A stretch of DNA of 64,000 bases, from NCBI GenBank assembly GCA_005784505.1, contig VCAZ01000095.1, forward strand, positions 350,001-414,000, given 5' to 3'. Each line of letters begins with the position of its first letter. Position 1 is the first letter of the stretch. The stretch comes from Bagarius yarrelli (Eukaryota; Chordata; Actinopteri; Siluriformes; Sisoridae). Made by a program: the position numbers and the translations under genes. Shown here one piece after another: positions 1 through 10,916 of the stretch. Under the pieces are notes generated by a model, which saw only the letters and a list, made by a program, of their open reading frames with translations, was not told the origin of the DNA and made no database searches.

Positions 1-39
1 TGTTGTCCAAAGCCATGTGTCCAAAGATAGGCTGACTAG

Positions 40-220
40 GGGGAAGTGGTGGCTCATGGTTAAGGTGTTGGATTACCGATACGAAGATTGTGGGTTCAAT
101 TCCCACCTCAACCAAGCCACCACTGCTGGGCCCCTGAGCAAGGCCCACAAGCCCCAGTTGCTCACTTGAATAAATGATATAAATGTATAAGGGCGTCCGC
201 AAAATGCTGCAAATGTAAAT
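40..220 (+). mobile_element. tRNA-derived SINE (family A), internally deleted
   Basis: The tRNA-like head (GTGGCTCATGGTTAAGGTG, then a B-box-like GGGTTCAATTCCC) is followed by the family body (CTGGGCCCCTGAGCAAGGCC) and a TGTAAAT end. The GTAAGTCGCTCTGGATAA block just before the GGGCGTC step is missing, so the copy carries a short internal deletion. No host gene overlaps it; reading frames here are chance. Confidence 0.85.
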
Positions 221-3200
221 TTCCAAATCGTGTATAAATGAGTGTGTGTGCATTTGGTTCCTGTGATGTGTGTTGTAACCAGAGTCCATTGAGGTGGACT
301 CCCTGCTTTCTGGGACCCTGCCATGCAGAGAGAATGATCAAATAAATCATTTGTAGGTGAAAATTGTATTTCTCTTGGATATCAACATTTATAAATGGGA
401 AAAGGTCCTTCTGGTCTTCCTACATTTAGTCATTCCCTGTCTTTAATAAAAAAAACTGGAATATTTACTTGCATATCCATCTTTTTATCTACCAACTAGC
501 TTCTTTAATCATTATAAATCTCCTTTTTTGGAATGGTCAGCTATCCTGGTCTGTCAATAATAGGACACAGACTGCTCTCTAAAAGAAACAGAAAGCTAGT
601 TATGTGTCATGTGTTGACAAATATTTACATTTGGCAGATTCTTTTATCCAGTGAAACTTTTCTTTCTCCTTGGAAAAAAAAATCTGAATTCTGCTGGCAC
701 AGAAGTCCACAGAGCAGAAACGAATGAGATGAACCAGTCCTCTCGTTTTTGTACAAGATTACCATTGATGACCAGGTTGAGTAGAGAATTCTAGCTGGAC
801 ATTCAAATTCATGCATTTGAAAAAGTATTGACCAGGAAGCTATAAATAGAGGTGACAAATTCAAGGTATTAGCAAACAAAGATCTACGTAACACATCTCA
901 CTCTTGCTGGGATTCGGCTGTTAGCAAAAATCTATACAAATGATAAATGTCTGACAAACTTGCAGAGGATCTTTGATAGCAGGAAGGAAGAAAGTGAATT
1001 GGATATCAGCAAAAAGTACATCAACAAGGGACTAAAAGAAAGAGAGGGCCCAAGACTGATTCTTGGACTACCCCATTAAGCATCAATGTAAAATAGATAT
1101 AAACCAACTCTGTTCCACTTGCTGCAAACTTAGAATTAGGTAGAATTTATTCAATGGTGATGAATAAATGATTTAAATTATGGTTTAAAAGGGTTATCTT
1201 TTTCAAACAGTACCAGAAAAGACTCATGACTGTTTATATAATCTCGCATCAATAAATGACTCAATAACTGCCATATGGCCACACTGGTTGGGATCCCAGA
1301 GAAGTTTAAGTAAAATACATTTTCAAGTATTTTGTTAGAAAAAGTAAAATCTCAATTTAGACTTTTTAGAATGGCAATCTTAATCTGAAGCAGGCAATCA
1401 AAAGCTATTTGATGGGAATGTTCTAAAGAATTGTACATAAAACTGGCTCCCTGAACAAGTGATTGAATTATGAAATATTATTAGGTTCCTGTATATACCT
1501 ATTTTCTTCTACAAATAATAGAAGTCTGAAAAACCTGTCAAGGCAAGAGAAAGGTTTTGAATAGCATCAGAAATAGTATCACCAAAAAAGTGAGATAAAA
1601 AGAGAGGAGTTAAGTACAGATTTTTGGAATACCCTCATAAAGTATTAGCATAAAACCTTCTCCAGTTAGGCCATGCTTGGCTTTAGATTCCAAGTATGGT
1701 GTGGGTCCTCTTTACTAAGCATTTTATCCTGAAAAGTTTCATAATCTAAAGCTCATATCAAAACTTCTACATATTAACCTTCATCCATTACACCAACAAC
1801 CCTGAAATATTTCCCAGTACTTGCTAATAAAAACAGTGATCTTAGTAACAATATAAATAAGAAAAGTTAAATGTCATTACTTTTCCCATCATGTTGTCCT
1901 GTTGTAATAATTTCCATAAAAATAATGTGGGTTATTGGCTTCTCTGAAAAGGTATGGTCCTATTTCCCCGAATTTGGGTGAATAGACTCCTCTTGAAGAT
2001 AGGTGGGTAATAGACATCTGAGAGTAGGCTACTTCCTACCCTTTTGTTTAAGGAGGTGCTGATTTTGGTTTCAGGGACAATGGGGAAGGGCTAAAAAACT
2101 GGCTTATGAACTTGAATACAGTATTATTTAGATTTTTAGCATTCCCTAACATTTGACATGGGTCCACAGTTTGACTAATACTTTAAGATTATGTAGATTA
2201 TGTGGAAACTTATCATCTATGCCTGTGTCATCAGCCTAATAAAACCTATTTATCCTCTAATTTGATCTTGATGAATAAATCACATGGATTTAAATAAACA
2301 GAAAATAAAAACAACTTTAACAATAACAAGCTACCGAAACCAGTGTGTCATAGTGCAAACAATAAATTATGTTATATTGTAGGCTAAAAAGATCACAACA
2401 AGCAGAAAAAGGTAGAATTACGAGGGATGTTGGGTTATAATGGAAGGATGATTGGTCTTAATTAATGGATGTAGGATAAATAGGATAAATAAATAAAAGC
2501 AAAGGAAAGCACACTCATCTTGTGTAAGCTCAGTAAGAGAAAAGTAGCACTGATAAACTATGTAGCATGCTGTTTCTATGATAAACTGGTGGCACTTAAT
2601 AATAACCCAGATGCACCATGACTTTAACCAGTTATTTAAAAATGAATCAAATCAGTATATTTTTTAAGATGTGCCTTTAACCCATTTCACTCTACTAATT
2701 TTGGACGTTTTGAGAAAACTATGGTCAGATTGTCTCATCATCCACTGCAAGTGCATTTTTTTAAATGTGTCTCAGTTTTACTTGCTCTATATTACATTTA
2801 AGGAGATTGCAGCAGCTGAGAAATTGGCCCAAAATTGAATCTGGTATAAAAGTTTTTTGTAATCACAGAGCAAAACAATTTATTCTTAAGGATGCAGAGT
2901 GTTTTCCACCAAACATTACATCCTAAAAGCTTTTAAAAGTTTAGTGTCTGAGCTCCATAATAACTGGCCGAGAGCCATATTGTAGAAAAAGCACTGGTGT
3001 GTTTACTGAAACTTCAACCTCAGACAAAAGGTTAAAACTCTGTTATCTAACTTTAGCATCATTTAACATCTCTAAATTAAAACAGCATCGCTGTGTGTAT
3101 AATACACGACTTAATTGCTACGTGTCAGTTAACTGATTCATTAAACAGACAGATCTTGAGACTACTTTCATCTGCTCTCCTGGCTGAAAGAGGAAGCTGA

Positions 3201-3468
3201 TTAAAAGTTCGCCTCGAGTGCTCATTAAACTCCAGCTCTGGGTCGGGCAACGGTAAATCACAGGGTGGTGTTCAGGCCGTCTCGCTGCAGCCGATTTACA
3301 CAGTGGGCATCAAAGTCGCATTTGTTAACATGAACCCAGACGTGCATTGTGACAGAGCTTTTGTTATTTCTGACTCAGATTATAATTATAGTCAAACAGG
3401 CTTGGGAACAATCGCTTTGATTCTAAACACCAGATTTTTAATGAAGTTCTATTAAACTGTCACAATGT
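221..3468. other. AT-rich non-coding DNA, no gene seen
   Basis: Reading frames of 64 codons (533-727, +) and 89 codons (625-894, -) overlap each other, match no family I know and have no exon-like boundaries. Two stretches, about 1040-1090 and 1600-1660, carry a loosely similar phrase (AGAGAGG...TTGGACTACCCC versus TTTTTGGAATACCCTC) and may be very old LINE debris. The last 300 bases differ in composition and are listed separately. Confidence 0.5.
3160..3335. other. Candidate conserved non-coding element
   Basis: A GC-balanced, repeat-free stretch inside AT-rich DNA. It contains GCTGATTAAAAG, CTCATTAAACTCC and CAGCCGATTTACAC, words typical of homeodomain-rich conserved elements. There is no coding signal. 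Conservation cannot be judged from one sequence, so this is composition-based inference only. Confidence 0.22.
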
Positions 3469-3474
3469 TTAAAA

Positions 3475-4595
3475 GAATTTAACGTCTTCTTCTTTCGGCT
3501 GTTCCCTTTTAGGGGTTGCCACAGCAAATTCTCTATCTCCACTTAACCCTATTCTCTGCACCGCTGTCCCTAAACCAGACATCATAGCTGATCTCCCCAC
3601 TGTTTCTAAACCAGACATCATAGCTGGTCTCACCACTGTCTCTAAACCATACATCATAGCTGTCTCACCACTGTCTCTAAACCAGACATCATAGCTGCTC
3701 TCACCACTGTCTCTAAACCAGACATCATAGCTGATCTCCCCACTGTCTCTAAACCAGACATCATAGCTGATCTCCCCACTGTCTCTAAACCAGACATCAT
3801 AGCTGATCTCACCACTGTCTCTAAAACCAGACATCATAGCTGTCTCACCCACTGTCTCCAAACCATACATCATAGCTGATCTCACCACTGTCTCTAACCA
3901 TAAACCATACCATCATAGCTGCTCTCACCACTGTCTCTAAACCAGACATCATAGCTGATCTCCCCACTGTCTCTAAACCAGACATCATAGCTGATCTCAC
4001 CACTGTCTCTAAACCAGACATCATAGCTGTCTCACCACTGTCTCCAAACCATACATCATAGCTGATCTCACCACTGTCTCTAAACCAGACATCATAGCTG
4101 GTCTCACCACTGTCTCTAAACCAGACATCATAGCTGGTCCCACCACTGTCTCTAAACCAGACATCATAGCTGGTCCCACCACTGTCTCTAAACAAGACAT
4201 CATACCACGCTCTAACAGAAATAGCTGGTCCCACCACTGTCTCTAAACCAGACATCATAGCTCATAGGTCTCACCACTGTCTCTAAACCAGACATCATAG
4301 CTGGTCTCCCACCACTGTCTCTAAACCAGACATCATAGCATGTCTCTAAACCGCTCATAGGTCCCACCACTGTCTCTAAACCAGACATCATAGCTGGTCC
4401 CACCACTGTCTCTAAACCAGACATCATAGCTGGTCCCACCACTGTCTCTAAACCAGACATCATAGCTGGTCCCACCACTGTCTTTAAACCAGACATCATA
4501 GCTGGTCCCACCACTGTCTTTAAAACCATACATCATAGCTGGTCCCACCACTGTCTTGTACACCTTCCCCTTAATTCTAGCTGAGTTTAGACTGA
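3475..4595 (-). mobile_element. LINE 3' end (RTE-like) carrying an internal tandem array
   Basis: Read on the minus strand, the block opens with codons for RIKGKVYKTVVGPAMMYG. That motif follows the reverse-transcriptase core in fish RTE-like LINEs (family knowledge; the clade is tentative). It closes with the typical LINE 3' terminus (TTTGCTGTGGCAACCCCTAA, then CAGCCGAAAGAAGAAGACG). The expected several hundred bases of coding and UTR sequence between them are replaced by a 36-bp tandem array. The copy is 5'-truncated and inactive. The minus-strand frames here of up to 139 codons are array translations, not genes. Confidence 0.72.
3576..4556 (-). repeat. 36-bp minisatellite derived from reverse-transcriptase codons
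   Basis: About 27 units, counted by eye, of CTGGTCCCACCACTGTCTCT + AAACCAGACATCATAG. Each unit is 36 bp, so on the minus strand it repeats 12 residues (TVVGPAMMSGLE). Units vary at a few sites (GGTCCC/GGTCTC/GATCTC; CCAGACATC/CCATACATC). A few are indel-bearing, notably around 4190-4225 and 4335-4365. The GGTCCC type is commoner at the right end and the GATCTC/GGTCTC type at the left, which suggests directional spread. The first unit on the minus strand is continuous with the LINE reading frame. Confidence 0.9.
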
Positions 4596-4945
4596 GATAG
4601 ACTGAAAAAAAAACCTTTAGTGAGACAAATAGAATATGTAATATATAGTTAAATCTTGTTAAAATGTTTTATTCCAAAAATAAAGAACTAAAATAATTCA
4701 CTTTTACCGTTTTTCTTACTTGCAAAAACATCAGACATTTTTAATGTATAATAATAATTTGTTTTGGCATATTTTACATATAACCCTACCATATATTTTA
4801 CCTAATTAAATTAACATAACATTTTTTAAAATGTTGTTTATGGTAATTTACTAGATGGTATTGTTTAAAATATATTGTTGGACATTTGTTGATAAGTTTG
4901 ATTTTTTTATTTTATTTTTTTATTTATTAAATTATAATTTATTTT
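4596..4945. other. AT-rich spacer
   Basis: Very AT-rich DNA with T and A runs. No repeat or coding signal was recognised. Confidence 0.5.
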
Positions 4946-4949
4946 TATA

Positions 4950-5330
4950 GAAATGTCCTCGAGCTGGGAATCGAACTCGCATGTCCCGAAGCACAAACAG
5001 CAACATATTGTATATCGACGTGCAATGGTGAGGGATAGTAGGGTAACATCTGGACTGGATTGCAGGTTTGCAGATTTGTGTCTCTTCTGTATTGGCAGTT
5101 GATTTATTTCGTTTGCTGCAGAGGTTGTTGTATTCTTTCTTTGTGGTCATCTGATTTGGGTATTTGATTTTTTTTTCACAGGTTTTACCCTTCCTGATGC
5201 AACCCCTTCTATTTGATCCAGGTCTGGAAACTAACCCTGTGGTTGCCATTTCTCCCACCATCTCCTCATACACATTTTTTCTCATAGCCCTTCCTAGTCT
5301 GTCTGTAATTTTTTTTTTTTTATCAAGCAA
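4950..5330 (-). mobile_element. Probable LINE 3' UTR relic
   Basis: The plus strand holds GAGCTGGGAATCGAACTCGC near 4952 and, further on, TTTTACCCTTCCTGATGCAA and TTTGATCCAGGTCTGG. These phrases recall the 3' UTR of teleost RTE-like LINEs. A 144-codon minus-strand frame (4932-5366) crosses it but has no recognisable domain and is probably fortuitous. The family is uncertain. Confidence 0.4.
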
Positions 5331-5985
5331 ATGGTGAGGACAGCGTTGGACTCTTTTGCCAATCACCGCTGCACTGCTGTTACTTTAATTGAATTACAAT
5401 GGCTTTTAAAAATGGCGGCCTTTAAATTATGTTCTATAATTGAATATACACTCAAAGAAATCATAGGTCGTCTTGTTCGAGATCAGCAAAGTTTTGGTTC
5501 GGCAGCCACAAAAATGACAAAATGACAAAATATATCAGTGGTTTCGATATGATAAGACCGATATCAGATAAAAACAGAGGCTAAAATATTGGGAAAAATA
5601 TCAGTATAACTGACAGTCCTATTCTTTATATAATATTATTTGTATGCATTCAATTCTATATTCTGGACCCACTTTTAAAATAGATTTTAACCAGACTGCT
5701 TTAACTTTCATTATAAAACAATCGACAAAAATGTCAAACATACTTTACCAGGATTATAATTTGGGAAGAGAGTTTAAGGGATGTGCCAACATCACTGAAA
5801 CAATTTTTAAAAAATAGTATATAAAAAAAATCTAAAAGCAAATACGGTAATTTGAGTTCACTATAATGCTTAATGACATTGTGCTAAAAACCATCCTGGG
5901 ACTCTCATTTCTCCAAGGGTTAATTTCTGATTAAATTGCCTACCTGAGGAATGCCATCATCCTTATTAATAACAAGAGCATTAAA
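5331..5985. other. AT-rich DNA with possible hAT debris
   Basis: Around 5540-5630 are GATAAGACCGATATCAG and GGGAAAAATATCAGTATAAC, resembling the cis/trans GATATCGG words of fish hAT elements but without clear ends. Nothing else was recognised. Confidence 0.3.
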
Positions 5986-5989
5986 TTTC

Positions 5990-6220
5990 ATATTCAAAAT
6001 CCAAAAGAGGGAACAATTACGCTGTATTTGCATTAGAATAAGTAATTGATTTCAGGGACGCGGTTTTAATTAGCACTTTGTTTTATTATCTAGAGAGCGA
6101 GCAGGAAAGCGGGCTGTAGCTCTGGATTAAAGTTTGCTGCCCCTCGCTTGTCCATTATGATTAAAAAGTGAAGGCGAGGCCCTGAGGCAGTCTAAGGCCT
6201 CTTCACGGTTAAGCTTAGTG
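5990..6220. other. Candidate conserved non-coding element with POU octamer
   Basis: Repeat-free stretch with a perfect octamer ATTTGCAT at 6026-6033, followed within 45 bases by TAATTGATTT and TTTTAATTAGC (homeodomain-type cores). GC-richer sequence then follows (CGCTTGTCCATTATGATTAA). Such clustering is usual in developmental enhancers, but no comparison is possible here. Confidence 0.28.
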
Positions 6221-6394
6221 TTGAGAACCGCACCAAGGCGGACATTTTTCAAATGTTTTTATTGCCACCGTAACATCATGTGGCATTTCAGTCTGTTACA
6301 CAAGATTCTTTATATTGTCATTCACCGTCATTATAGGCATTTTTTTAAGAAAATACAAACCATATTGAATATATTTACTACATAATTCACAGAA

Positions 6395-6530
6395 TAAGGA
6401 CATTTACACTTTTTCATTTTCTTTACCCGCTTATTTCCAAATTTGGGGTCACAGGGATCTGCTGGAGCCTCTGAAAGGGTGAAAGGCAGGAGGGGGACAC
6501 CCTGAACAGGTCCCCAGTTCATCACTGACG
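6395..6530 (-). mobile_element. V-SINE (DANA/Mermaid type), 3' fragment
   Basis: Minus-strand 3' part of a V-SINE: TTTGGGGTCACAGGGATCTG, then CTGAAAGGGTGAAAGGCAGG and GGGGGACACCCTGAACAGG. It matches, base for base in long runs, the complement of the full copy at 26425. The tRNA head is absent. Confidence 0.8.
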
Positions 6531-6557
6531 CTTGAAACGTGCAGTGTAAATGTGGTC

Positions 6558-6608
6558 TTACATTTACATCATTTGGCAAACGTCCTCATCCAGAACGACT
6601 TACAAAGC
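6558..6608 (-). mobile_element. SINE family A, 3' tail only
   Basis: About 50 bases (CTTACATTTACATCATTTGG, then CAAACGTCCTCATCCAGAAC) are the complement of the L2-type tail. Nothing of the body is present, so this is either a severely 5'-truncated SINE or the tail of a partner LINE. Confidence 0.65.
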
Positions 6609-8044
6609 AATTAGATCAAACTTCTCACTCACTCACTGTAAACTATGGAAATATTAAACAATCCTAAAATCACATAATTATTGTTGTTAAATGCAATAAA
6701 ACAGCTATCAGTTGATACCACTATTATTTTATTTTAATATAATGTTTATTTATTTATTTTTATTTGAAATCACAATAATTAAACATAATAAAAACAAAAA
6801 TGCTAAAAAGACTTTCAATCGGCAACTTAACACTGAATTTATTTATTTATATTAGTTTATTTATTGATTTGTTTAATTATATATTTTCCTACTTTAATTC
6901 CCTTCCACTAAACCTAAATTGCAGAAAAAACGTATACCAATAATACATAAATAACTTATAAAATTAAATGTATAGTTTATTAATCTATACTGACAGCAGA
7001 ATGAATAAATGATCAAATACTGCTTTCATTCAGTAATCCCAGTATCATTAGTAGTATTTTTGCATTTAATTGATTATTTAATTTTTAATATTTGCCATAA
7101 CACATTTAATGTTAAAAATCGTGCTCCAAATCACTCGCTCTCTCACTCAATGTTCTGTATCTGTATACGACTCAGTAAGGAATGAAGGTTCAGAGGTTTT
7201 TTTTAAGCAGTATCTTTTCCATCCCATCCTGCTGTAATATAGTGAAGCAGACCCGCATCCCACTCCGTTGCTGACACATCCACTTTATTTAAGACCACAA
7301 AATGCATCATTTCCCATGACTGTGGGTCCATCAGTAAGATTCACGGCCCCTCCGAACACAAGTGACCTTTTTACATCAGCGCATCTTCTCTATCTGATCA
7401 GACGAGGGGGGGGCTCGGGGTATTCGAACAGCTCCTTAACCTGTATCAGGTTGGCAGTTAAACCCTGGCATTTTCTCGGTGTTTGACATGCATAGATTAC
7501 TGAAACTGGCAGTTCATTTTCATCATAATTTGCACTTTGCATTTACATTCCATTTAACCAGGATGCAATATAGACTGTCGCATGAGCAAGTGGGCAGAAT
7601 TCCAAGATTGAGGTGCTATTAACCTTCATAACTCTTATAATACTCAATCTAAAAAAATGCAATTGACCTTTATCAGATGCGTTAACCCGATGTAATGTGA
7701 CAATTCTTTGCCCAAAATATACAAATTACACTAAAGCTAAATTCAGGATAATGACATTATTGACATTGTTAAAAAAGTGTCAAAAATCTTTTTGTTGTCA
7801 AATTATCATTTGACCCGTACGACTTTATGTAAGAGCCTGCAATAGCACTGTTTAACCAGCAAGGCGCTGTAGCGTAATGCTTTTAAAATATGTTGGAGTG
7901 TAAACAAAGCGGAACCAGTAAAGTGTGGGCAAGTTTTACAAAGCTACACACAAAATATGCCGTCATGTGTAACGATTCAAATATAAACTAATTAATTTAT
8001 ATTGTTCTTTTATTCGGGAAAAAACAAAGCATCTAATCAGAACG
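6609..8044. other. AT-rich non-coding DNA
   Basis: No repeat family or coding exon recognised. A 72-codon plus frame (7268-7486) has no similarity that I know. From 6700 to 7100 the sequence is simple TTTATTTA-rich DNA. Confidence 0.45.
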
Positions 8045-8195
8045 ATGTGGCTGTTTTTGGACTGTGGGAGGAAACCGGAGTACCTGAAGAACATGTATAC
8101 TCCACACAGAAAGATGGAGAGGATACAAACCTGGAACCTTCTTGCTATGAGGTAACAGTGCTAACCACTAAGCCACCGTATTGCCCTTCAAATAA
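8045..8195 (-). mobile_element. V-SINE, 5' (tRNA-like) part
   Basis: Plus-strand reading shows GGACTGTGGGAGGAAACCGG, GTATACTCCACACAGAAAG and AACCTTCTTGCTATGAGG, ending in CTAACCACTAAGCCACCGTA. This is the complement of the V-SINE head and central domain, as in the complete copy at 26425. A 68-codon frame over it is an artefact. Confidence 0.82.
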
Positions 8196-8767
8196 ATACA
8201 TAGCATGACTATATAATGCTAATATAATTGTTTGACAGTGATTCATTACTTTTACTGATTAGTCAGAATATGTATAATTTTTTTGCAAAAGCTATATATC
8301 GAATTAATTGATAGCATAAGCTTAGCTAAGCCTAATTAATCTCTGACTATTAATCAGTGAAATAATTGGAGATTGATTAAAAAGATATTCCTAAAAGATG
8401 AATTCATTTTTAAGTTATAGCAGGCATAATGCAATATTTTAACTAACTGAATAATATGAAATAATTGCAGATCCCTTGCGACGCCCCCTTTATTATAACT
8501 TTGTGCTCCCGGTTTGAAAACCACTGCCTTAACCACTTTCCTACAGCTCCAGATGTGCATGGAACTGAATGGGTTAACTCATTTACATGGAGAAATATTT
8601 TATTTGATCGGATATTGAATAGGTTTATGCCACCCAGGTGCAGAGCCAGGTTTTTTTTTTTCATTGGGGGCAACTGGGTCTAATAATTTTGTTATGGTGG
8701 CATTTTTGATAAGGTTAAGCTCTACTTATTTTGTGTCACTAAGTTAGCATATGAACCTACAATGTTT
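8196..8767. other. AT-rich DNA, no gene
   Basis: Overlapping frames on both strands (8354-8683) share the same bases and have no family match. A T-run with CAGAGCCAGG...GGGGGCAACTGGG at 8640-8680 may be DNA-transposon debris. Confidence 0.4.
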
Positions 8768-8946
8768 TTACATTTACAGCATTTGGCAGATGTCCTTATC
8801 CACAGCGACTTACACTTGTATACAACCGAACAATTGGGGGTTGAGGGCCTTGTTCAGGGGCCCAACATATCTGGTGGTGCTGGGAATTAAACCCTGATTT
8901 TTCAGGTATCAGTCCAACACTTTAAATCACTTAGCCAACACTTCCA
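8768..8946 (-). mobile_element. SINE family A, near full length
   Basis: Runs from the tail (ACATTTACAGCATTTGGCAG) through TTGTTCAGGGGCCCAACATA to the head complement (GTCCAACACTTTAAATCAC). All three modules are present; the tRNA part is worn. Confidence 0.88.
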
Positions 8947-9466
8947 ATTACCTTGCCAGCTGAGAACAGCTTAACTAAGCTCAATTTGGGCTGTGAGCCG
9001 TGATGATTGACGATGAGAACGACAACATCTTAATTTAATATTGTTAACTATTGCATTTGTTAACCATTTGCATTAACCTTTTGGTAGAATTCAGACAAAA
9101 TGAGCAATCACTGCACTACTTGCTGTTCCGGCAGGTGGTCTATTTGTTTAAGGTAGCCTACCAACACTATACACTTTCCAACACTACCCACAGCCCCCCT
9201 CTTCCAGATTTTTTTCTCTAAACAGTAGCTATAGCTAAACAGTCAACAAATATAACCAGGTGGCTGCTTATTGATCAGTGAGGTAGGGGCAAGCTCTAAC
9301 TAGTTGGAGCCACTATGCATCTCTGCCCCAGATCCAATCACTCTCAACCTAGATAAAATATCCGTCACCAGTTTAGGCTTCTTTATTCTGATTAAGGTGT
9401 TTACTTAAAGCAGTTTCATTGGGATCTGACATTCCAACCAGTTGTAATCTGGTTTAAAGCTGGGGT
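8947..9466. other. Non-coding spacer
   Basis: No repeat or exon was recognised in this stretch, which reads as unique DNA. Confidence 0.4.
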
Positions 9467-9495
9467 TGGTAGAAGCTTAGTGGTTAGGATGTTAG
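9467..9495 (+). mobile_element. SINE family A, 5' piece of a split copy
   Basis: Worn tRNA-like head (GCTTAGTGGTTAGGATGTTAG) that stops at the insertion site of a second SINE. The remainder resumes at 9724. Confidence 0.6.
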
Positions 9496-9716
9496 GGCAG
9501 CGGTGGCTCGAATAGTTAAGGCGCCGAGTTGTTGATCGGAAGACCAGGAAGACCTGGGTTTAAGTTCCACCACTGCCAGTAAACCATTGTTGGGTCCTTA
9601 AGCAAACCTGTAATCCTTCCTGCTTCAGGCGTGCTGTATCATAGCTAAATCTGCGCTCTGACCCCAAGTTTTCACTGTGCTGAAGAGTCTACATGACAAA
9701 GACATTTACGTTATTT
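9496..9716 (+). mobile_element. SINE family B inserted in a family A SINE
   Basis: The tRNA-like head (CAGCGGTGGCTCGAATAGTT) leads to a B-box-like GGGTTTAAGTTCC, then GTTGGGTCCTTAAGCAAACC, CATAGCTAAATCTGCGCTCT and a 3' end TTCACTGTGCTGAAGAGTCT + ACATGACAAAGAC. Seven-base ATGTTAG repeats at 9489-9495 and 9717-9723 flank it and look like a target-site duplication. They show that family B moved after this family A copy was in place. Confidence 0.85.
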
Positions 9717-9723
9717 ATGTTAG

Positions 9724-9872
9724 GCTTCTAACTGAAACATTGCAGGGTCATTTTCCAGCATTACCAATTTATCACTGCTGGGCCCCTGAGCAAGACCCTT
9801 ATTGATCAGTAATTTAAATTAAAATAAAAGTCGCATTTGAGAAGGATGTCTACCAAACATTGTAAATGTAAT
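9724..9872 (+). mobile_element. SINE family A, 3' piece of the split copy
   Basis: Continues the element cut at 9495: ATCACTGCTGGGCCCCTGAG, then a degraded tail (GAAGGATGTCTACCAAACAT) and TGTAAATG. Confidence 0.75.
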
Positions 9873-10916
9873 CGGAACACAACGCTCCATATAAACACAC
9901 CTAATGACAATGTGAATTAATTTAACCAGAATGCTGTATATATGCGGTTATATTAAGTAATTGATAAGGAACAGTACTGTACTCATACTGCACTGAAGGT
10001 TCAATCTAACCTTCTGGTTGAGGCCCAGAGGGAGCCTACAAACCCAGCATGGTTCTGCTTAAAAGGGACAATTGCCCAAAGGCTGCTATTTGCACTAGGT
10101 TTCACTCTTACAATAATAGGCTCTTATATGGCATTTCAGCCTGTTGCAGAATTCACCGATTTTTTAACTAAATGCAGTTGCTTATCAACGCATTCGTGTG
10201 GGTTTATTTTTCTGTATAAACACTATGACAATGATATGCTAAAAAGTCTACAAACCTGCATATAGATGTTTACTTACAAGATGAATATTTAGCAAAGCAA
10301 TGCCAGAATGATGTGCAACAAATAGGAACAGAAACAAATATATAAAGAATGCTCAGTGACTATAAATTAGAACTTTAAAATATTGCTGTTTATTTAATTA
10401 ATGGCATGTCCTATTTTTATATTATTTATTCAGGATTTCCCAAAAGAGACCCTGGCCCAGTGCATGGTCTGGTAGATCACAATATATACAGCAAAATAAA
10501 AAGATTTTTTCATTTTGGTTCTGAAGTGGGAAGAAAAATTTGTTATTAAGTTCGAAGTTGTTTTGTTTATTCTCCCCCTCATGTACAAATCGGTGATATA
10601 ATTGATTTTTTTTGTATAGATTTTCTGTGTTATGAAAATTCCTTCCTACACTTACCACAGTCAATGGGTGTGAAGTTTAGTTTCTTTCCTACTTAAACAG
10701 GAAAATAAACAATTATTTTAACAAATAAATACTCAATAAAGATTAAAATAGAAAGGTTATAACATTGTTGTTGTTAACATCATATGTAAATCTTGTGGTT
10801 ATAATCCTGATCATATAACCCATGTTAGCATTAGGTCAGTATCAAACCTCCTCACATCTGATTTCCAAGATATTATATTTTTAAAATATTTTTACTCGAC
10901 AGCTAAGCTAATACTT
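9873..10916. other. AT-rich non-coding DNA
   Basis: An 80-codon minus frame at 10422-10664 has no recognised similarity. No repeat family was identified. Confidence 0.4.

Noticed and set aside
1000..1660. Two similar phrases ending TGGACTACCCC / TGGAATACCC, possibly CR1-like
   Set aside because: Similarity is too short and worn to call a LINE by eye.
3469..4563. Overlapping minus-strand frames of 60-139 codons with repeated SYDVWFRDSGG/VVGPAMMSGLE
   Set aside because: They are translations of a 36-bp tandem repeat in different frames, inside a dead LINE. There is no start, stop or domain structure of a real repeat protein.
4932..5366. 144-codon minus frame, longest in the window
   Set aside because: Basic, low-similarity translation over LINE UTR-like DNA and a T run; no domain recognised.
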